A stretch of 58,651 nucleotides of DNA from Polyangiaceae bacterium (GTDB lineage Bacteria > Myxococcota_A > Polyangia > Polyangiales > Polyangiaceae): NCBI GenBank assembly GCA_025937895.1, contig JAICQL010000021.1, forward strand, positions 1-58,651, read 5' to 3'. Position numbers and translations under genes: made by a program. The notes below the pieces were generated by a model, which saw only the letters and a list, made by a program, of their open reading frames with translations, was not told the origin of the DNA and did no database searches. This document shows, piece after piece, positions 1 to 10,100 of this stretch (position 1 is the first letter of the stretch; every line of letters begins with the position of its first letter).

Positions 1-1581
1 GCCGTTGTACGTCTCGGGATCATTGGGGCACTGATCCTGCACGTCGAGGATGCCATCGAGATCGTTGTCCGGCTCGGGGCAGCCGTCCGCGTCCTCAAAG
101 CCGTCCTTGTCCTCGGGATCGTTGGGGCACTTGTCGTTGACGTCGAGGATGCCGTCCTTGTCGTTGTCCGGCTCGGGGCAGCCGTCGGCGTCCTCGAAGC
201 CGTCCTTGTCCTCCGGCACGTCCGGGCACTTGTCGCGCGAGTCGAGGATGCCGTCGCCATCGCGGTCGCCGTCGGAGCCCTCGGGGCAGCCGTCTTCGTC
301 CTGATCGCCGTCGAAGTCCTCCGGGATGTCGGGGCAGGCGTCATCCACGTCGAGGATGCCGTCCTTGTCGTTGTCGGGATCGGGGCAGCCGTCCCCATCC
401 TCGAAGCCGTCGAAATCCTCCGGATCATCCGGGCACTCGTCGATGTCGTCGGCATAGCCGTCGCCGTCGCGATCGCCGATGCTGGGCTCGAACACGAAGC
501 CGAGCAGCAGGCGCAGGTTGGCGGCCTCGAAGCCCTTCGAATACGTGCGATGGCCGGCGCCCATCATCAGGTAGCTGTTGCGCTCGACGAACAGCTTGAT
601 GCCGCCGACGTACTCCTGCGAGAACTTCTGCCTGGAGTCCGAGGCGTCATCGAGCAGGTACGTGCCGTACGTCTCGCCCACCAGATCGAGCGCGTCGAGC
701 GCACGCCAGGCGAAGCCGGCCTGCGCCGTGACCAGGTTGCCGTAGCGGAAGTCGCCCTCTGTCAGCTGGTCCCCGAGGAAGCCGGAGTTCGAGCCGCCGT
801 GCATGCGGAAGCCGACGTTGGCGCCGACCTTGAAGCGGCCGGACGCGCCGAACTGATAGTCCACGAGCGCCTGGGGCCAGAACCAGGCGCCTGGCTCGCT
901 CACCAGGTTGTGAGCGCGATCCCCGATGGGGATACCGCCTTGCAGCAGCAGGCCGAGGCCGATCGTCTCTTCGATGCGGGTGAGGCGCAGCTTGGCGTGC
1001 AGGGCGAGCCAGGAGATGCCCTGGCTGTCGAGCGCGCCCGTGTCGTACAGCTGGTTGCCGTTGGGCCCCAGGTTGAACGCGGGATCACCGCTGGCCAGCA
1101 CCACGGGGATGGACAGGCCGACCACGGCCTTGTTGGCGATGCCGTAGTTGAAGCCGAACGTGCCCTGGAAGGAGTTGGGGACGAGGGCGCGCACACCGAT
1201 GCAGTTCGGATCCGACGTGCAGGACACGCCCTCTGCGCTGCCCTTGCGCTCGTCGGGCACGCGCAGCAGGCTACGCCCGTAGTCGAGCACCAGGCCGAAG
1301 CTGATGCCGTTGGCGGGCAGGATGCGAGTGCCGTTGACGGAGAAGAAGCCCTTCGAGTCCACCGCGGGGCGGAACAAGTGGGTGTCGGCGCCGTCGCCAT
1401 TCAAGCTCTCGGGGGCACGCGGCCCGCTCTGCGCGCTGGCTGCTGCCGGCGCGAGCGAGGCGGTGCCCGCCGCGAGCAGCGTGCAGAAGCAGCGTTGCAC
1501 GCGCCCCCACCAGCCCCGTGAGGCCGCCGGCGGGGAGCCCGAGAGCACTTCAGTATGAAAACCGGCGCGCGTCCGTTGCAT
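1..1581 (-). CDS. OmpA-like outer membrane protein with thrombospondin type 3 repeats (3' end outside window)
   Basis: This gene runs off the left edge, so its C-terminus is missing; 527 codons are visible. A basic 27-residue lead is followed by a hydrophobic signal segment (about residues 29-52, ending PAAASAQ). Then come about 300 residues of alternating, Gly/aromatic-rich sequence like an outer membrane barrel (for example FGFNYGIANKAVVGLSIP). From about residue 365 there are Asp-rich calcium-binding type 3 repeats (DGDG, CPDDPEDFDGFEDGDGCP, DNDKDGILDV). In known families these repeats link a barrel to a C-terminal OmpA domain that binds peptidoglycan, which would lie outside the window. 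ATG 1581 was chosen; GTG 1500 would put the signal peptide directly at the N-terminus. It is divergent from the gene at 1812. Confidence 0.85.
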   Translation of the reverse strand, partial: MQRTRAGFHTEVLSGSPPAASRGWWGRVQRCFCTLLAAGTASLAPAAASAQSGPRAPESLNGDGADTHLFRPAVDSKGFFSVNGTRILPANGISFGLVLDYGRSLLRVPDERKGSAEGVSCTSDPNCIGVRALVPNSFQGTFGFNYGIANKAVVGLSIPVVLASGDPAFNLGPNGNQLYDTGALDSQGISWLALHAKLRLTRIEETIGLGLLLQGGIPIGDRAHNLVSEPGAWFWPQALVDYQFGASGRFKVGANVGFRMHGGSNSGFLGDQLTEGDFRYGNLVTAQAGFAWRALDALDLVGETYGTYLLDDASDSRQKFSQEYVGGIKLFVERNSYLMMGAGHRTYSKGFEAANLRLLLGFVFEPSIGDRDGDGYADDIDECPDDPEDFDGFEDGDGCPDPDNDKDGILDVDDACPDIPEDFDGDQDEDGCPEGSDGDRDGDGILDSRDKCPDVPEDKDGFEDADGCPEPDNDKDGILDVNDKCPNDPEDKDGFEDADGCPEPDNDLDGILDVQDQCPNDPETYNG

Positions 1582-1680
1582 CGAGGTCGTAAGCAATCAC
1601 CACTCCGTCCAGCCTCAGGAGAAGGCTCGGCCCCACGACGGTGCGCAGGGCGGGAAAAGAAATGCTCCAGTGGCGGTGCG

Positions 1681-1709
1681 ACGCTAAACCGCGAATAGTC
1701 CACTGTCAA
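1681..1709 (-). promoter_or_regulatory. possible sigma-70-like promoter for the OmpA-like gene
   Basis: On the minus strand a perfect TTGACA (1709..1704) is followed after 17 bases by TAGCGT (1686..1681), a weak -10. It would give a leader of about 90 bases before ATG 1581. It lies in the 230-bp divergent region between the OmpA-like gene and the gene at 1812. This is motif matching only. Confidence 0.3.
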
Positions 1710-1811
1710 ACTAGCGGAGCACGAGACGCGGTAGTGGTTTCAGAGATAGCTTCTGGAGTAACGCACGCCAGCACGGGTGGCTGGCAGCACGGATCACGAA
1801 AAGGGCTTCGC

Positions 1812-3311
1812 ATGACGGATCGCCGCTCGCCGCTCAGGCTCTTGCTCGGCTGCTGGGTCTCTCGCTGCTGGGTCTCTCGCTGCTGGGTCTCTCGCTGCTG
1901 GGTCTCTCGCTGCTGGGTCTCTCGCTGCTGGGTCTCTTGCTGCTGGGTCTCTTGCTGCTGGGTCTCTTGCTGCTGGGTCATGGTCGCTGCGGTGCAGGAT
2001 GCCGCGGCTCGAGATGTCCCAGTTTCCCTCGCAGGGCGCTGGCAAGCAGACCCGATGACCGTGCGCTGGGTGATCGGTGAGTGGGGCGACGCCTGCGGAC
2101 CGCGGCCGAGCAGTGGCGGTGACAGCGGCGGGGTCGTCAACATCGAGGTGAAGTCGGATGAGCTGCTGATCTCGGGCCCGGACGGCACCTACTCCACCGA
2201 GCAGTGCTGGGCCATGCACCCGGGGCTGGATCGGCAGTCGCACGCCAAGGGCACGCGCAGCTGGGCCACGACATGCCGGACCAAGCCGAACGATGCGCGG
2301 CAGGAGATCCTGCAGACCACCATCACGGCCACCGACGACGTGATCACGTTTCGCGAGAGCGGGCAGTATCAGTTCTCGCTGCAGGGCCAGACCTGCTCGG
2401 CGAGCTCCGGGCGCTGGCGCACCTATCGCCGGCTCGGCGCAGAGCCGGAGGCGCCGCCCGAGCCTGCGCCGGAGCCTCCGGCGCGCGAGCTACCGGCGCA
2501 GCCCGAGCCGGAGCCCGCGCAGGCGCGCAGCCCCGCCCCCGCCGAACGCGCCGCGCGCAAGCCGTCCAACCCCTGCGCCAGCCCGGGCGCGCCGGCGCGG
2601 CTGGAGGTGCGGCCCGCGCGCAAGCTGATGCGCAGCGGTGAGTCGTTCACGTTTCGCGCAGCGGTGTTCGACGCGCGCGGCTGTGCGCTGCGCACGGAGG
2701 TGAGCTGGGCGCTGGAGCCCGCGGGGGCCGCTGCCCAGCTGGAGGACGGCAAGCTGGAGCTGGCCGCGGGCGCGCCCGACGCCGAGCTGACGGTGGTGGC
2801 CACGGCCGCGAACCAGGCCGTGAAGGTGGCGGTGGACGTGGTGTCGAGCGAGCGCTACGCGGCGCTGCTGGCGAGCGGGGATTTCACTGCCGACGGCGCA
2901 TCGATCGAGGCGGCCACGGCCACCATCACCTCCGGCTCGCTGGGCGCACAGGACGTTGCCCCGGAGGGTGGGCCTCCGGAGCGAAAGTGGACGTTCGTGG
3001 CGCTGGTTGCCGGCATCGCGCTGCTGTTTGGCCTGTTCGGCGCGTTTCTGCTGCGCCGGGCGCAGCGCAATCCGGCGAAGGCGGGCGCTCCCGATGGGCA
3101 ACCGGGTACGGTGCAGTTCGCCGTTGCGTCGGGACAGGAGGTACCTCCCACCCGGCCAGGCGGTGCTCCGACCCGGCTGGAGCCGATCCCCTCGGCGCCC
3201 TCCGGGGGGCGCGCGGCCACGGTCTGCCCCATCTGCGGTACTCTGTATCCCACCCGGGACATGAAGAGCTGCCCGAAGGACGGGGCGCAGCTGCTGCCAG
3301 TGAACGCCTGA
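1812..3311 (+). CDS. single-pass membrane protein with cytoplasmic C-terminal zinc ribbon, unknown function
   Basis: ATG 1812 ([13 protein letters not shown]) opens a 499-residue protein; the frame is open back to 1641 but without protein-like sequence. The N-terminus contains eight [10 protein letters not shown] units encoded by a 15-bp tandem repeat. An apparently extracytoplasmic domain follows ([18 protein letters not shown] to RWRTYRRL, several Cys), then a Pro/Ala/Glu-rich linker, an Ig-like β domain ([18 protein letters not shown]), one clear transmembrane helix ([20 protein letters not shown]) and a cytoplasmic tail ending in a CPICG...SCPKDG zinc ribbon. No enzymatic motif is seen. 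It heads a co-directional block with another zinc-ribbon protein and two Ser/Thr kinases, so a signalling role is possible but inferred. Confidence 0.75.
   Translation: MTDRRSPLRLLLGCWVSRCWVSRCWVSRCWVSRCWVSRCWVSCCWVSCCWVSCCWVMVAAVQDAAARDVPVSLAGRWQADPMTVRWVIGEWGDACGPRPSSGGDSGGVVNIEVKSDELLISGPDGTYSTEQCWAMHPGLDRQSHAKGTRSWATTCRTKPNDARQEILQTTITATDDVITFRESGQYQFSLQGQTCSASSGRWRTYRRLGAEPEAPPEPAPEPPARELPAQPEPEPAQARSPAPAERAARKPSNPCASPGAPARLEVRPARKLMRSGESFTFRAAVFDARGCALRTEVSWALEPAGAAAQLEDGKLELAAGAPDAELTVVATAANQAVKVAVDVVSSERYAALLASGDFTADGASIEAATATITSGSLGAQDVAPEGGPPERKWTFVALVAGIALLFGLFGAFLLRRAQRNPAKAGAPDGQPGTVQFAVASGQEVPPTRPGGAPTRLEPIPSAPSGGRAATVCPICGTLYPTRDMKSCPKDGAQLLPVNA
1851..1979 (+). repeat. 15-bp tandem repeat (8.6 copies) in signal-peptide region
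   Basis: Five units of TGCTGGGTCTCTCGC (1851-1925), three of TGCTGGGTCTCTTGC (1926-1970) and a 9-base partial unit. The unit is a multiple of three, so copy-number change keeps the frame. In the gene's frame it encodes [10 protein letters not shown]; two bases further on the same DNA encodes [10 protein letters not shown]. Confidence 0.97.
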
Positions 3312-3499
3312 TCGGGGCTAATTCCCTCGATTGCCGCAGAGCGGCGCAGGACTCCGACAGCGGTCAGCCATCCCGCTGCGCCGATTTGAAAGAAAAGCAA
3401 AGTTGATCGTCCGTCGCGGGGGGCGCGGGCGTATCATTCAGCGTACAAATTGCTCCGGAACGCTCAGGTTTGCCTGCCGCGAGCCGGACTCCATAAAAG

Positions 3500-4774
3500 A
3501 TGTTGGTTCGTTGTCCCCGATGTTCGTTCTCACGCGAGGTAGAGAGCGAAAAAGCGACTGATCGATGTACGCAGTGCGGCTACATGGTCTCGTCTGGACC
3601 GGTAGTGGCCAAGCAGGTCGTGAAGGTCGATGAGCCACGCCGGCGCATGGCCAGCATGGCGGGCAGCCCCGCGCAGCTGGAGAGCGCCACCCGCGATCTA
3701 TTCCGCCTGTCGGGCGGGCAATCCATCCCGGTGGAGGCGCGCGTGCCCGCGGAGAAGCCGAAGGCGCCAACGCCGGTCGTCTCGCGTCAGCCCGAGCCCG
3801 CACCGGCCTCCGGCAGAAAAGCCGAGTCGTCCGTGCTGTTCTCGCTGGAGTCGCTGATGAAGTCCGCGGGCGGCCAGAAGGCGCCGACGGAAGAGGTCGA
3901 TCAGCAACTCTGGAACATGCAGGCGGAGACGCCGCTATTCGGCACCTCGCAGGATCACGCGCTGCTCACCACGCCGCTGGATCCACCGCCGGGCAGCAGC
4001 CCGATGGACTCGATGACGGTGTCCAGCCGCCGCCCGACGGGGGTGCGCACCTCCCTGTTCCTGGGGCTGGGCACGGCAGGCGCGATCGTGCTCGCCAGCG
4101 CGGGCTGGTTCGTGCTGCGCTCGAGCAGCGCCGAGGCGCCCGCGGCAGCGCAGTCGCTGGAGGCCCCGGCACAGGAGCACACTGCCACGCTGAGCAAGGA
4201 GCCACCGGCTACGCCCGACGGCGAGCCGAAGGCGGCCGGCAACGACGAGGCGCCCGGCGCCAAGCCCGCGGCAGACCAGGCGGATGGAGATAAGGCTGCC
4301 GTGGACGAGGCCGCCGTGGACAAGGCTGCCGCCGACGAGACCGCGGAGAAAGGCGACGGCAAGCAGGCCGCCGCCGACGGCGACAAGGGCGACGACGCCG
4401 ACGGAGACAAAGGCGACGACGCGGACAAACCAGTGGCTGCCAAGCGGTCGAGCAAGTCGTCCACTTCGCCGCGCTCCACGAAGAAGGCGCCGCCGCGCGC
4501 GACCAAGCCGAGCGCGCCGTTCAACGTGGGGGCGGCGAAAGACGCGCTCAGCGCCGCGGCGGCCCAGGCCGCCAAATGCAGCGGCACCTCCGGCAAGGGC
4601 AAGGTGCAGCTGACGTTCGCAACGTCGGGCAAGGTTTCTTCGGTGCAGCTCACCGAGGGTCCGTTTGCGGGCACCGCAGCCGGCAACTGTGCCCTGAAGT
4701 ACTTCAAGGCCGCGAAGGTGCCCGCTTTTGCGGGGACGCCCCAGACGGTCGCGAAGAGCTTCAAGATCCCCTGA
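3500..4774 (+). CDS. zinc-ribbon / transmembrane / AgmX-PglI C-terminal domain protein
   Basis: The 424-residue protein starts with an MJ0042-type zinc ribbon (CPRC...CTQCG, residues 5-27). A low-complexity cytoplasmic stretch leads to one transmembrane helix (about residues 184-208, LFLGLGTAGAIVLASAGWFV). An Ala/Asp/Lys-rich periplasmic linker follows, with DGDKGDDAD repeated at about residues 293-310. A C-terminal domain of about 85 residues has one Cys pair and the pattern GKVQLTFATSGKVSSVQL, as in AgmX/PglI (adventurous-gliding-associated) proteins of myxobacteria. Such proteins link cytoplasm to envelope, and a role in regulated envelope or motility assembly is inferred. No strong ribosome site is visible before ATG 3500. 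It sits 188 bp after another zinc-ribbon membrane protein. Confidence 0.85.
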   Translation: MLVRCPRCSFSREVESEKATDRCTQCGYMVSSGPVVAKQVVKVDEPRRRMASMAGSPAQLESATRDLFRLSGGQSIPVEARVPAEKPKAPTPVVSRQPEPAPASGRKAESSVLFSLESLMKSAGGQKAPTEEVDQQLWNMQAETPLFGTSQDHALLTTPLDPPPGSSPMDSMTVSSRRPTGVRTSLFLGLGTAGAIVLASAGWFVLRSSSAEAPAAAQSLEAPAQEHTATLSKEPPATPDGEPKAAGNDEAPGAKPAADQADGDKAAVDEAAVDKAAADETAEKGDGKQAAADGDKGDDADGDKGDDADKPVAAKRSSKSSTSPRSTKKAPPRATKPSAPFNVGAAKDALSAAAAQAAKCSGTSGKGKVQLTFATSGKVSSVQLTEGPFAGTAAGNCALKYFKAAKVPAFAGTPQTVAKSFKIP

Positions 4775-4810
4775 GCGAGGGCGCCCCGAAGCGGCGCGCC
4801 CATCCGCTGC

Positions 4811-4845
4811 GACAGCGCTGGCGACAGGCGCGAGGGAGCGCTGTC
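4811..4845 (+). terminator. intergenic hairpin after the AgmX-like gene
   Basis: A perfect 9-bp stem GACAGCGCT (4811-4819) / AGCGCTGTC (4837-4845) with a 17-base loop lies 37 bp downstream of the stop at 4774. No U-run follows, so it is either a factor-assisted terminator or a leader structure for the kinase gene beginning at 4854. Confidence 0.35.
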
Positions 4846-4853
4846 TCTAGAGC

Positions 4854-6971
4854 ATGGGGGCTCCCGCATACGGCCTCGCAGCAACTTCGCTTGGCCTTCG
4901 GGCCCAGCGCGCAATTGTGCCGCAGGGGCGAGAAAATGCGATCCTCGACCGCGGCGCCCCACGGCTGGGCTTCATCGGGGCCGACCACCGGCCGATTCCA
5001 GGCACATCCCCCACGATTGGCACAGGTCTCCCGTTGATAGAGCTGGGCTATGGCGACCAAAGTCTGACGACCTTGCGAGGCGCGGAGCTGGCTTCCAGCC
5101 TCTCGCCCGACGTCAGCTATCAGCTGGAGCAAGCGCTCGGGGCAGGCAGCATGGCAGTGGCGTTCCGCGCCATCCGCCGCGCGCCCGACGGTCAGACCTT
5201 CGCGGTGGTGAAGATCATCCACCCCGACATGCTGATGGATGCGTCGGAGATCGCGCTGCTCACCATCCGCAAGGAGTCAGTGGCGCTCGGGCGCCTGAAC
5301 GAGGCGGTGCCCCCCACCCCCTTCGTGGTGCGCCTGCTGGAGACGAACGAGATCACCGTGCGCTATCGCGGCAGCACCATGGATCTGCCCTGGCTGGCCA
5401 TGGAGTACGTGCACGGCGGCACCCTGGAGGAGCGCATCGCCGAGTGCGTGAACCGCACTGGCTACGCCTTTGATCCGGAGCGCGCGGCCGCCTGCGTGGA
5501 GGCGCTGGCCAGCGGCATCGCTGCCGTGCACGACGTGGGCGTGATCCACCGCGATATCAAGCCCAGCAACATCCTGTGCTGCGGCAACGGCCGCGGTGAG
5601 CTGTTCAAGATCGCAGACTTTGGTGTGTCGCGCGCGCGCGGGCTGAAGCAGACCTTCGTGCACAACGCGCTGGGCACGCCCGGCTACGCTGCGCCCGAGC
5701 AGATCCTGATGGAAGAGGACAAGCTGGGCACGGCCACCGACGTGTTCGCGCTGGCAGCCACCACGTTCTCGCTGCTCACGGGGGAGGAGCTGTTCGTGGC
5801 GCGGACCATCGCCGACATCTTGACCGTGGTGCAGAGCCGCAAGCGGCGCAGCATCCGCGAGTGCGGGCGGCTCACCCTGGATCTGCGCGACCGCCCGAGC
5901 GTGTGCGCGGCCATCGACGGCGCCATCGCCCACGCGACCACGCCCGACGCCGCGGCGCGGCCGCAGCTGGCGCAGGCCTTCGCCACGGTGGTGTGCTCTG
6001 CGCTGCGCGCCAGCTCCGTGCGGGCGCCGCTGTCCGCTGCGCGCCGCTCACCCTCGCAGCTGAGCAAGAGCCAGAGCGTCAATCCGCGCTGGAAGTGCCA
6101 CGTGCGCCACGCGCTGGGCGACGAGCGCGCGATCTGGAGCGCGGCCTGGGACGGCTCAGGCTGTTGCCTGGCCGCCACCACGCGCGGGCTGGAGTTCTGG
6201 GACGGCACGCGCTGGGTGATGGCGCCGAGCGGTGAGCTGGGCGCGCAGGATATCCGCCTGGTGCACCACGAGGGCGCCGGGGAGTGGCTGCTTGGCGGGC
6301 AAAACGGGCTCCTGGCATTCTATCGCGACGCCGTGCCCACGCCCCTGCGCGGCCCCACGCCGAAGGCGCACCTGGCCTCGATGAGCGGTGACTTCAAGGA
6401 TCTGGCGGTGCTGGGCGGCATGCTGGCGAATGGCAGCGGCCCCGCGCTGTTTGCCTGCGTGGGGCAGCACTGGCTCAAGCCGCTGGAGCTGCCGGACGTG
6501 GCCTCGCTGCCGGCGCTGGCGCGAGTGGACAGCGAGCGCTGGCTGGTGGCGGGGCGCGAGCGCTCGGGGCGCGCGATGCTGGCCTTTTATCTGCCGCTCG
6601 AGTGGCGCATCGAGCGGCTGGCAGCGGATGAGGTACGCGCCTACCTGGCAGGTTCCTCGGCGCCGGAAGCAGAGCTGGGCGCCGTGGTGGGCGCCGGAGG
6701 TCGGGTGATCCGCGCCGAGGGCAGCAACCTGATCCGCAACACCCTGCCCGACGGCGCAGACCTGTCCGCGTGTGCGCTGGAAGACAGCGGTGCGCTCTGG
6801 GCCGCCAGCCTGGGCAAGCTCTGGTTGCAGCCCACCCCGGTCAGCAACTGGGAGTGCGTCTGGAAGGATTCGCGCTGGAACGTGCCGATCATCAGTCTGT
6901 ACGCCGACGGACGGCGGGTGCTGGGCGTGGCCGCGGACGGCGGCATGATCGAGGGCATCGCGCTCGGTTGA
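4854..6971 (+). CDS. Ser/Thr protein kinase with C-terminal propeller-like region
   Basis: Hanks-type kinase of 705 residues. Visible motifs are the Gly loop LGAGSMAVAF (about 95), VVK lysine 120, HRDIKPSN (232-239) with catalytic Asp, IADFG (253-257) and the APE segment (280-282). All key residues are present, so it should be active. Residues about 395-705 have no transmembrane helix and consist of repeated Trp/Gly-rich blades (GLEFWDGTRW, EWLLGGQNGLLAFY, GALWAASLGKLWLQP) like a β-propeller sensor or partner-binding domain. The first 85 residues look unstructured, so the true start may be internal. The kinase is probably cytoplasmic. It is followed after 206 bp by a second kinase fusion on the same strand. 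Confidence 0.9.
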   Translation: MGAPAYGLAATSLGLRAQRAIVPQGRENAILDRGAPRLGFIGADHRPIPGTSPTIGTGLPLIELGYGDQSLTTLRGAELASSLSPDVSYQLEQALGAGSMAVAFRAIRRAPDGQTFAVVKIIHPDMLMDASEIALLTIRKESVALGRLNEAVPPTPFVVRLLETNEITVRYRGSTMDLPWLAMEYVHGGTLEERIAECVNRTGYAFDPERAAACVEALASGIAAVHDVGVIHRDIKPSNILCCGNGRGELFKIADFGVSRARGLKQTFVHNALGTPGYAAPEQILMEEDKLGTATDVFALAATTFSLLTGEELFVARTIADILTVVQSRKRRSIRECGRLTLDLRDRPSVCAAIDGAIAHATTPDAAARPQLAQAFATVVCSALRASSVRAPLSAARRSPSQLSKSQSVNPRWKCHVRHALGDERAIWSAAWDGSGCCLAATTRGLEFWDGTRWVMAPSGELGAQDIRLVHHEGAGEWLLGGQNGLLAFYRDAVPTPLRGPTPKAHLASMSGDFKDLAVLGGMLANGSGPALFACVGQHWLKPLELPDVASLPALARVDSERWLVAGRERSGRAMLAFYLPLEWRIERLAADEVRAYLAGSSAPEAELGAVVGAGGRVIRAEGSNLIRNTLPDGADLSACALEDSGALWAASLGKLWLQPTPVSNWECVWKDSRWNVPIISLYADGRRVLGVAADGGMIEGIALG

Positions 6972-6974
6972 GCT

Positions 6975-6995
6975 GGCGCCTGAAGCTCCGGCGCC
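6975..6995 (+). terminator. short hairpin just after kinase stop
   Basis: Two GGCGCC blocks (6975-6980 and 6990-6995) can form a 6-bp stem with a 9-base loop three bases after the stop codon. A second weak pair, GCTCCTG (7020-7026) and CAGGAGC (7054-7060), follows in the same 206-bp gap. There is no U-run, so the call is weak. Confidence 0.25.
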
Positions 6996-7177
6996 TGTAG
7001 CGGCTGCGCGGCGGTTCAAGCTCCTGCGCCGGGAGCCGTTCCTCCCTCTCGCACAGGAGCGAGCTCGAGGCCGTCACCAAGCTGTTCTGCTCCGGCACGC
7101 GCCGATACTTCTGGCGTGCGGGAGCAGAGCTGCCAGCGCGCAGTTTCAGAGAGCGAAGAGGGCATGTCACCGGCTAC

Positions 7178-10100
7178 GTGGAGCGCTTGGCTGAGCCCGC
7201 CGTGGCGGGTGCCGCGGACAAGCCCGTGACGGAGCAGGCGCTGCGCCGGAGCGAGCTACCACGCGAGCCGGCGCTGATCGCGGGACGTTACCGCTGTCTG
7301 CGCACCCTGGGCAGCGGCGGCACGGCGGACGTGTTCGAGGCGCTCGATCTGGTGCAGGGGCGGCACGTTGCGCTGAAGCTGCTGCGCACGAGCGCGACCG
7401 GTGGCCCGAGCGGGGCGCTCGCACGGGGGCTGTTCGAGCGCGAGTTTCACCTGCTGGCACAGCTGCAGCACCCGAGCGTGGTCTCGGTCCTGGACTATGG
7501 CGTGGCGGCGGAGGGCCGCTTCTACACGATGGAGCTGCTGGAAGGCAGCGACCTGGCCAGCGTGGCTCCCCTGCCCTGGCGGCGCGCCTGCAGCCTGCTG
7601 CGTGACATCTGCTCGGTGCTGGCGCTCTTGCACTCGCGCCGGCTGGTGTACCGCGACCTGACGGCGCGCAACCTGTTCTGCTCCAGCACGGGCGCATGCA
7701 AGCTGATCGATTTCGGCGCGCTGCTGCCGATGGGCACGGCCGACGACGTGGTGGGCAGCCCGCCCTTCGTGCCGCCGGAGGCGCTGAGCCACCGGGCGCT
7801 CGACGCGCAGAGCGATCTGTTTGCTGCGGGGGCCACCTTGTATTTTGCGCTGACCGGGCAGCTCCTGTTCCCGGCGCGCACGTTCGCGGAGCTACCGCTG
7901 TGCTGGCAGCTGCCGCGCCGCCCGCCCTCCGCCCTCGTGCCGGACATCCCGCCCGAGCTCGACGCGCTGGTGCTCGATCTGGTGCAGCTCGATCCTCAGC
8001 TGCGCCCGCGCAGCGCAGGCGAGGTGATCGATCGGCTGGAGGCCATAGCTGGTCTCGAGCATGCCGATCAGCAGCTGGTGGCGCGGCCGTACCTGGGCAC
8101 GCCGGAGCTGGTCGAGCGCGAGGAACTGCTGGCGAGCGCCGTGCGCTGCCTGCGTCTGAGCCGGGAGGGCCGTGGCGCTGCGCTGCTCGTGACCGGCGCC
8201 GATGGCACGGGGCGCTCGCGGCTGCTCGACGCCTGTGTGCTGCAGGCCAAGCTGCTCGGCACCAGCACGCTGGTGCTGCAGGCGCATGAGGGTCAGGGCG
8301 CCTACGCGGGCGCTCGCGCGCTGGCAGCGCAGCTGCTACAGCTCGAGCCGGCGCTGGCGGCCGCGGCGCTCGAGCCGCACCGGGCGGTGCTCGGCCACGT
8401 GCTGCCGGAGCTGCTCGAGGGCCGTGCGCCGAGCCTGGCGCGCTTTGCCGACCCGAGAGACGCGCGCCCTGCGATCCAGGCGGCGCTGCGCAGCTGGCTG
8501 CAAGCCGTGGCACGACAGCGCCCGCTCGCCGTCGCCATCGACGACATCGATCAGCTCGATGAGCCGAGCGCGGCGCTGGTGGCGCTCCTGGCCGTGGATG
8601 CCGCGGAGCACCCGCTGCTGGTGCTGGCGAGCCTGCGCTCGCGCGGCGACGCCGTGGCGCTGCCGCTCTCGGTGCTGCAGCGCGCGGCCAGCAGCTGGCG
8701 CCTGACCCACCTGACGGAGGCGGGCACTCGCAGGCTGCTGGCCTCGATGTTCGGCGACACGCCGCGGCTGGAGCTGGTGGCGGCGCGCGTGCATGCGCTC
8801 GCCGACGGCAATCCGCGCGACGTGGTGCAGCTGGCACGGACGCTGGTCGAGAACCAGACCATCCGCTGGGAGGCAGGGGGCTGGGCGCTGCCCAGCGTGC
8901 TGCACGCGGATGCCTTGCCGGGCAGCGTCAGCGACGGGCTGCGTGCGCGCATCCGGGCGCTGAGCGAGCACGGTCTGCGCCTGGCGCGCCTGCTGGCGCT
9001 GAGCCAGCTGCCGGCGCTCACGTTCCAGCAGTTCCTGCGGCTCTCGGACGGGGACGCGGCGGTGGTGATGCAGGGCATCGGCGAGCTGGTGGAGGCGGAC
9101 CTGCTGCGCTTCGAGGGGCAAGCGCAGCAGCTGAGCCTGCCCGGCTGGCGCGAGCTGCTGCTGGCGGACATGTCCAGCGAGCCGCGCGCGGAGCTGCACC
9201 GCCGCCTGGCGGCGTTGCTGGCGGAGCTACCGGAGTACCCGCTGCGCAGCATCCAGCAGCTGCGCTGGGCGGGCGACGAGGCCGCGGCCCTGGAGCGCCT
9301 GACCGCATTCTGTGCGACCTCCAGCCAGCAGACGGCAGCGGATCCGGCGCGCTTCATCGAGCTGGTCGAGCGGCTGCCGCGCGACTGGTACGAGCTGCTC
9401 GACTGGGGAGCTCAGCGGCTGAAGGCGACCGGTAGCCGCGCGGCGGTGTGTGCGCTGCAGGGGCGCATGGCGGGCATCTTGCCGATCATGAACCCTTACC
9501 TCGGGGCGCAGCACCTCTCCGAGCTGATCGCGCGGCTGTGCCAGGACGCCGGTCTGGCGGACTCGGCGCCGGGCCACGAGCGAGTCTTTCCGCCGCCCGT
9601 GGCGCTCCGGCAGCTGGCGCAGATCTTGATCGCCGCCGCGGCCATCGTTGCGACCACCTACGACTATGAGCTGTGGCGCCAGGGCCCGCGCCTCGAGCCG
9701 CTGCACGCCAGTGCGCCGGCGCTGCAGGTGGTGTCTTCGCTCTGGCAGGGCCTGGGCGAGCGCATGGCGGGCCGACTGGAGGCGGCGGTGCAGCAATACG
9801 AGCGGGTCGAGGCCTTGCTGGCGCAGCCGGATCGCTGCGGGGTGGACCCCTCGCACGCCACCTATACGCGGCTGGGCGTGGCCTGGGGCATCGGCATGTT
9901 GCAGGCGATGATGGGCCAGGACCAGTGCCTGCGGCAGGCGGAGCTGTTGAGCAGTGATCCGTGGCACCGGGCCAGCGGCATCCTGGTGCACATGCTGCAC
10001 GGCTACTGGCAAGCGGACCCGGCGCGCGGCGACGCCGAGAAGAAGCGCTGGCTGCTCAGCATGATCGAGTCCAAGTCGCGGCGCTGGTTCGAGGGCGTTC

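Noticed and set aside
550..1521. 323-codon plus-strand frame
   Set aside because: It is antisense to the OmpA-like gene, whose minus-strand frame shows a signal peptide, barrel-like strands and type 3 repeats; the plus frame is an Ala/Val/Glu-rich shadow.
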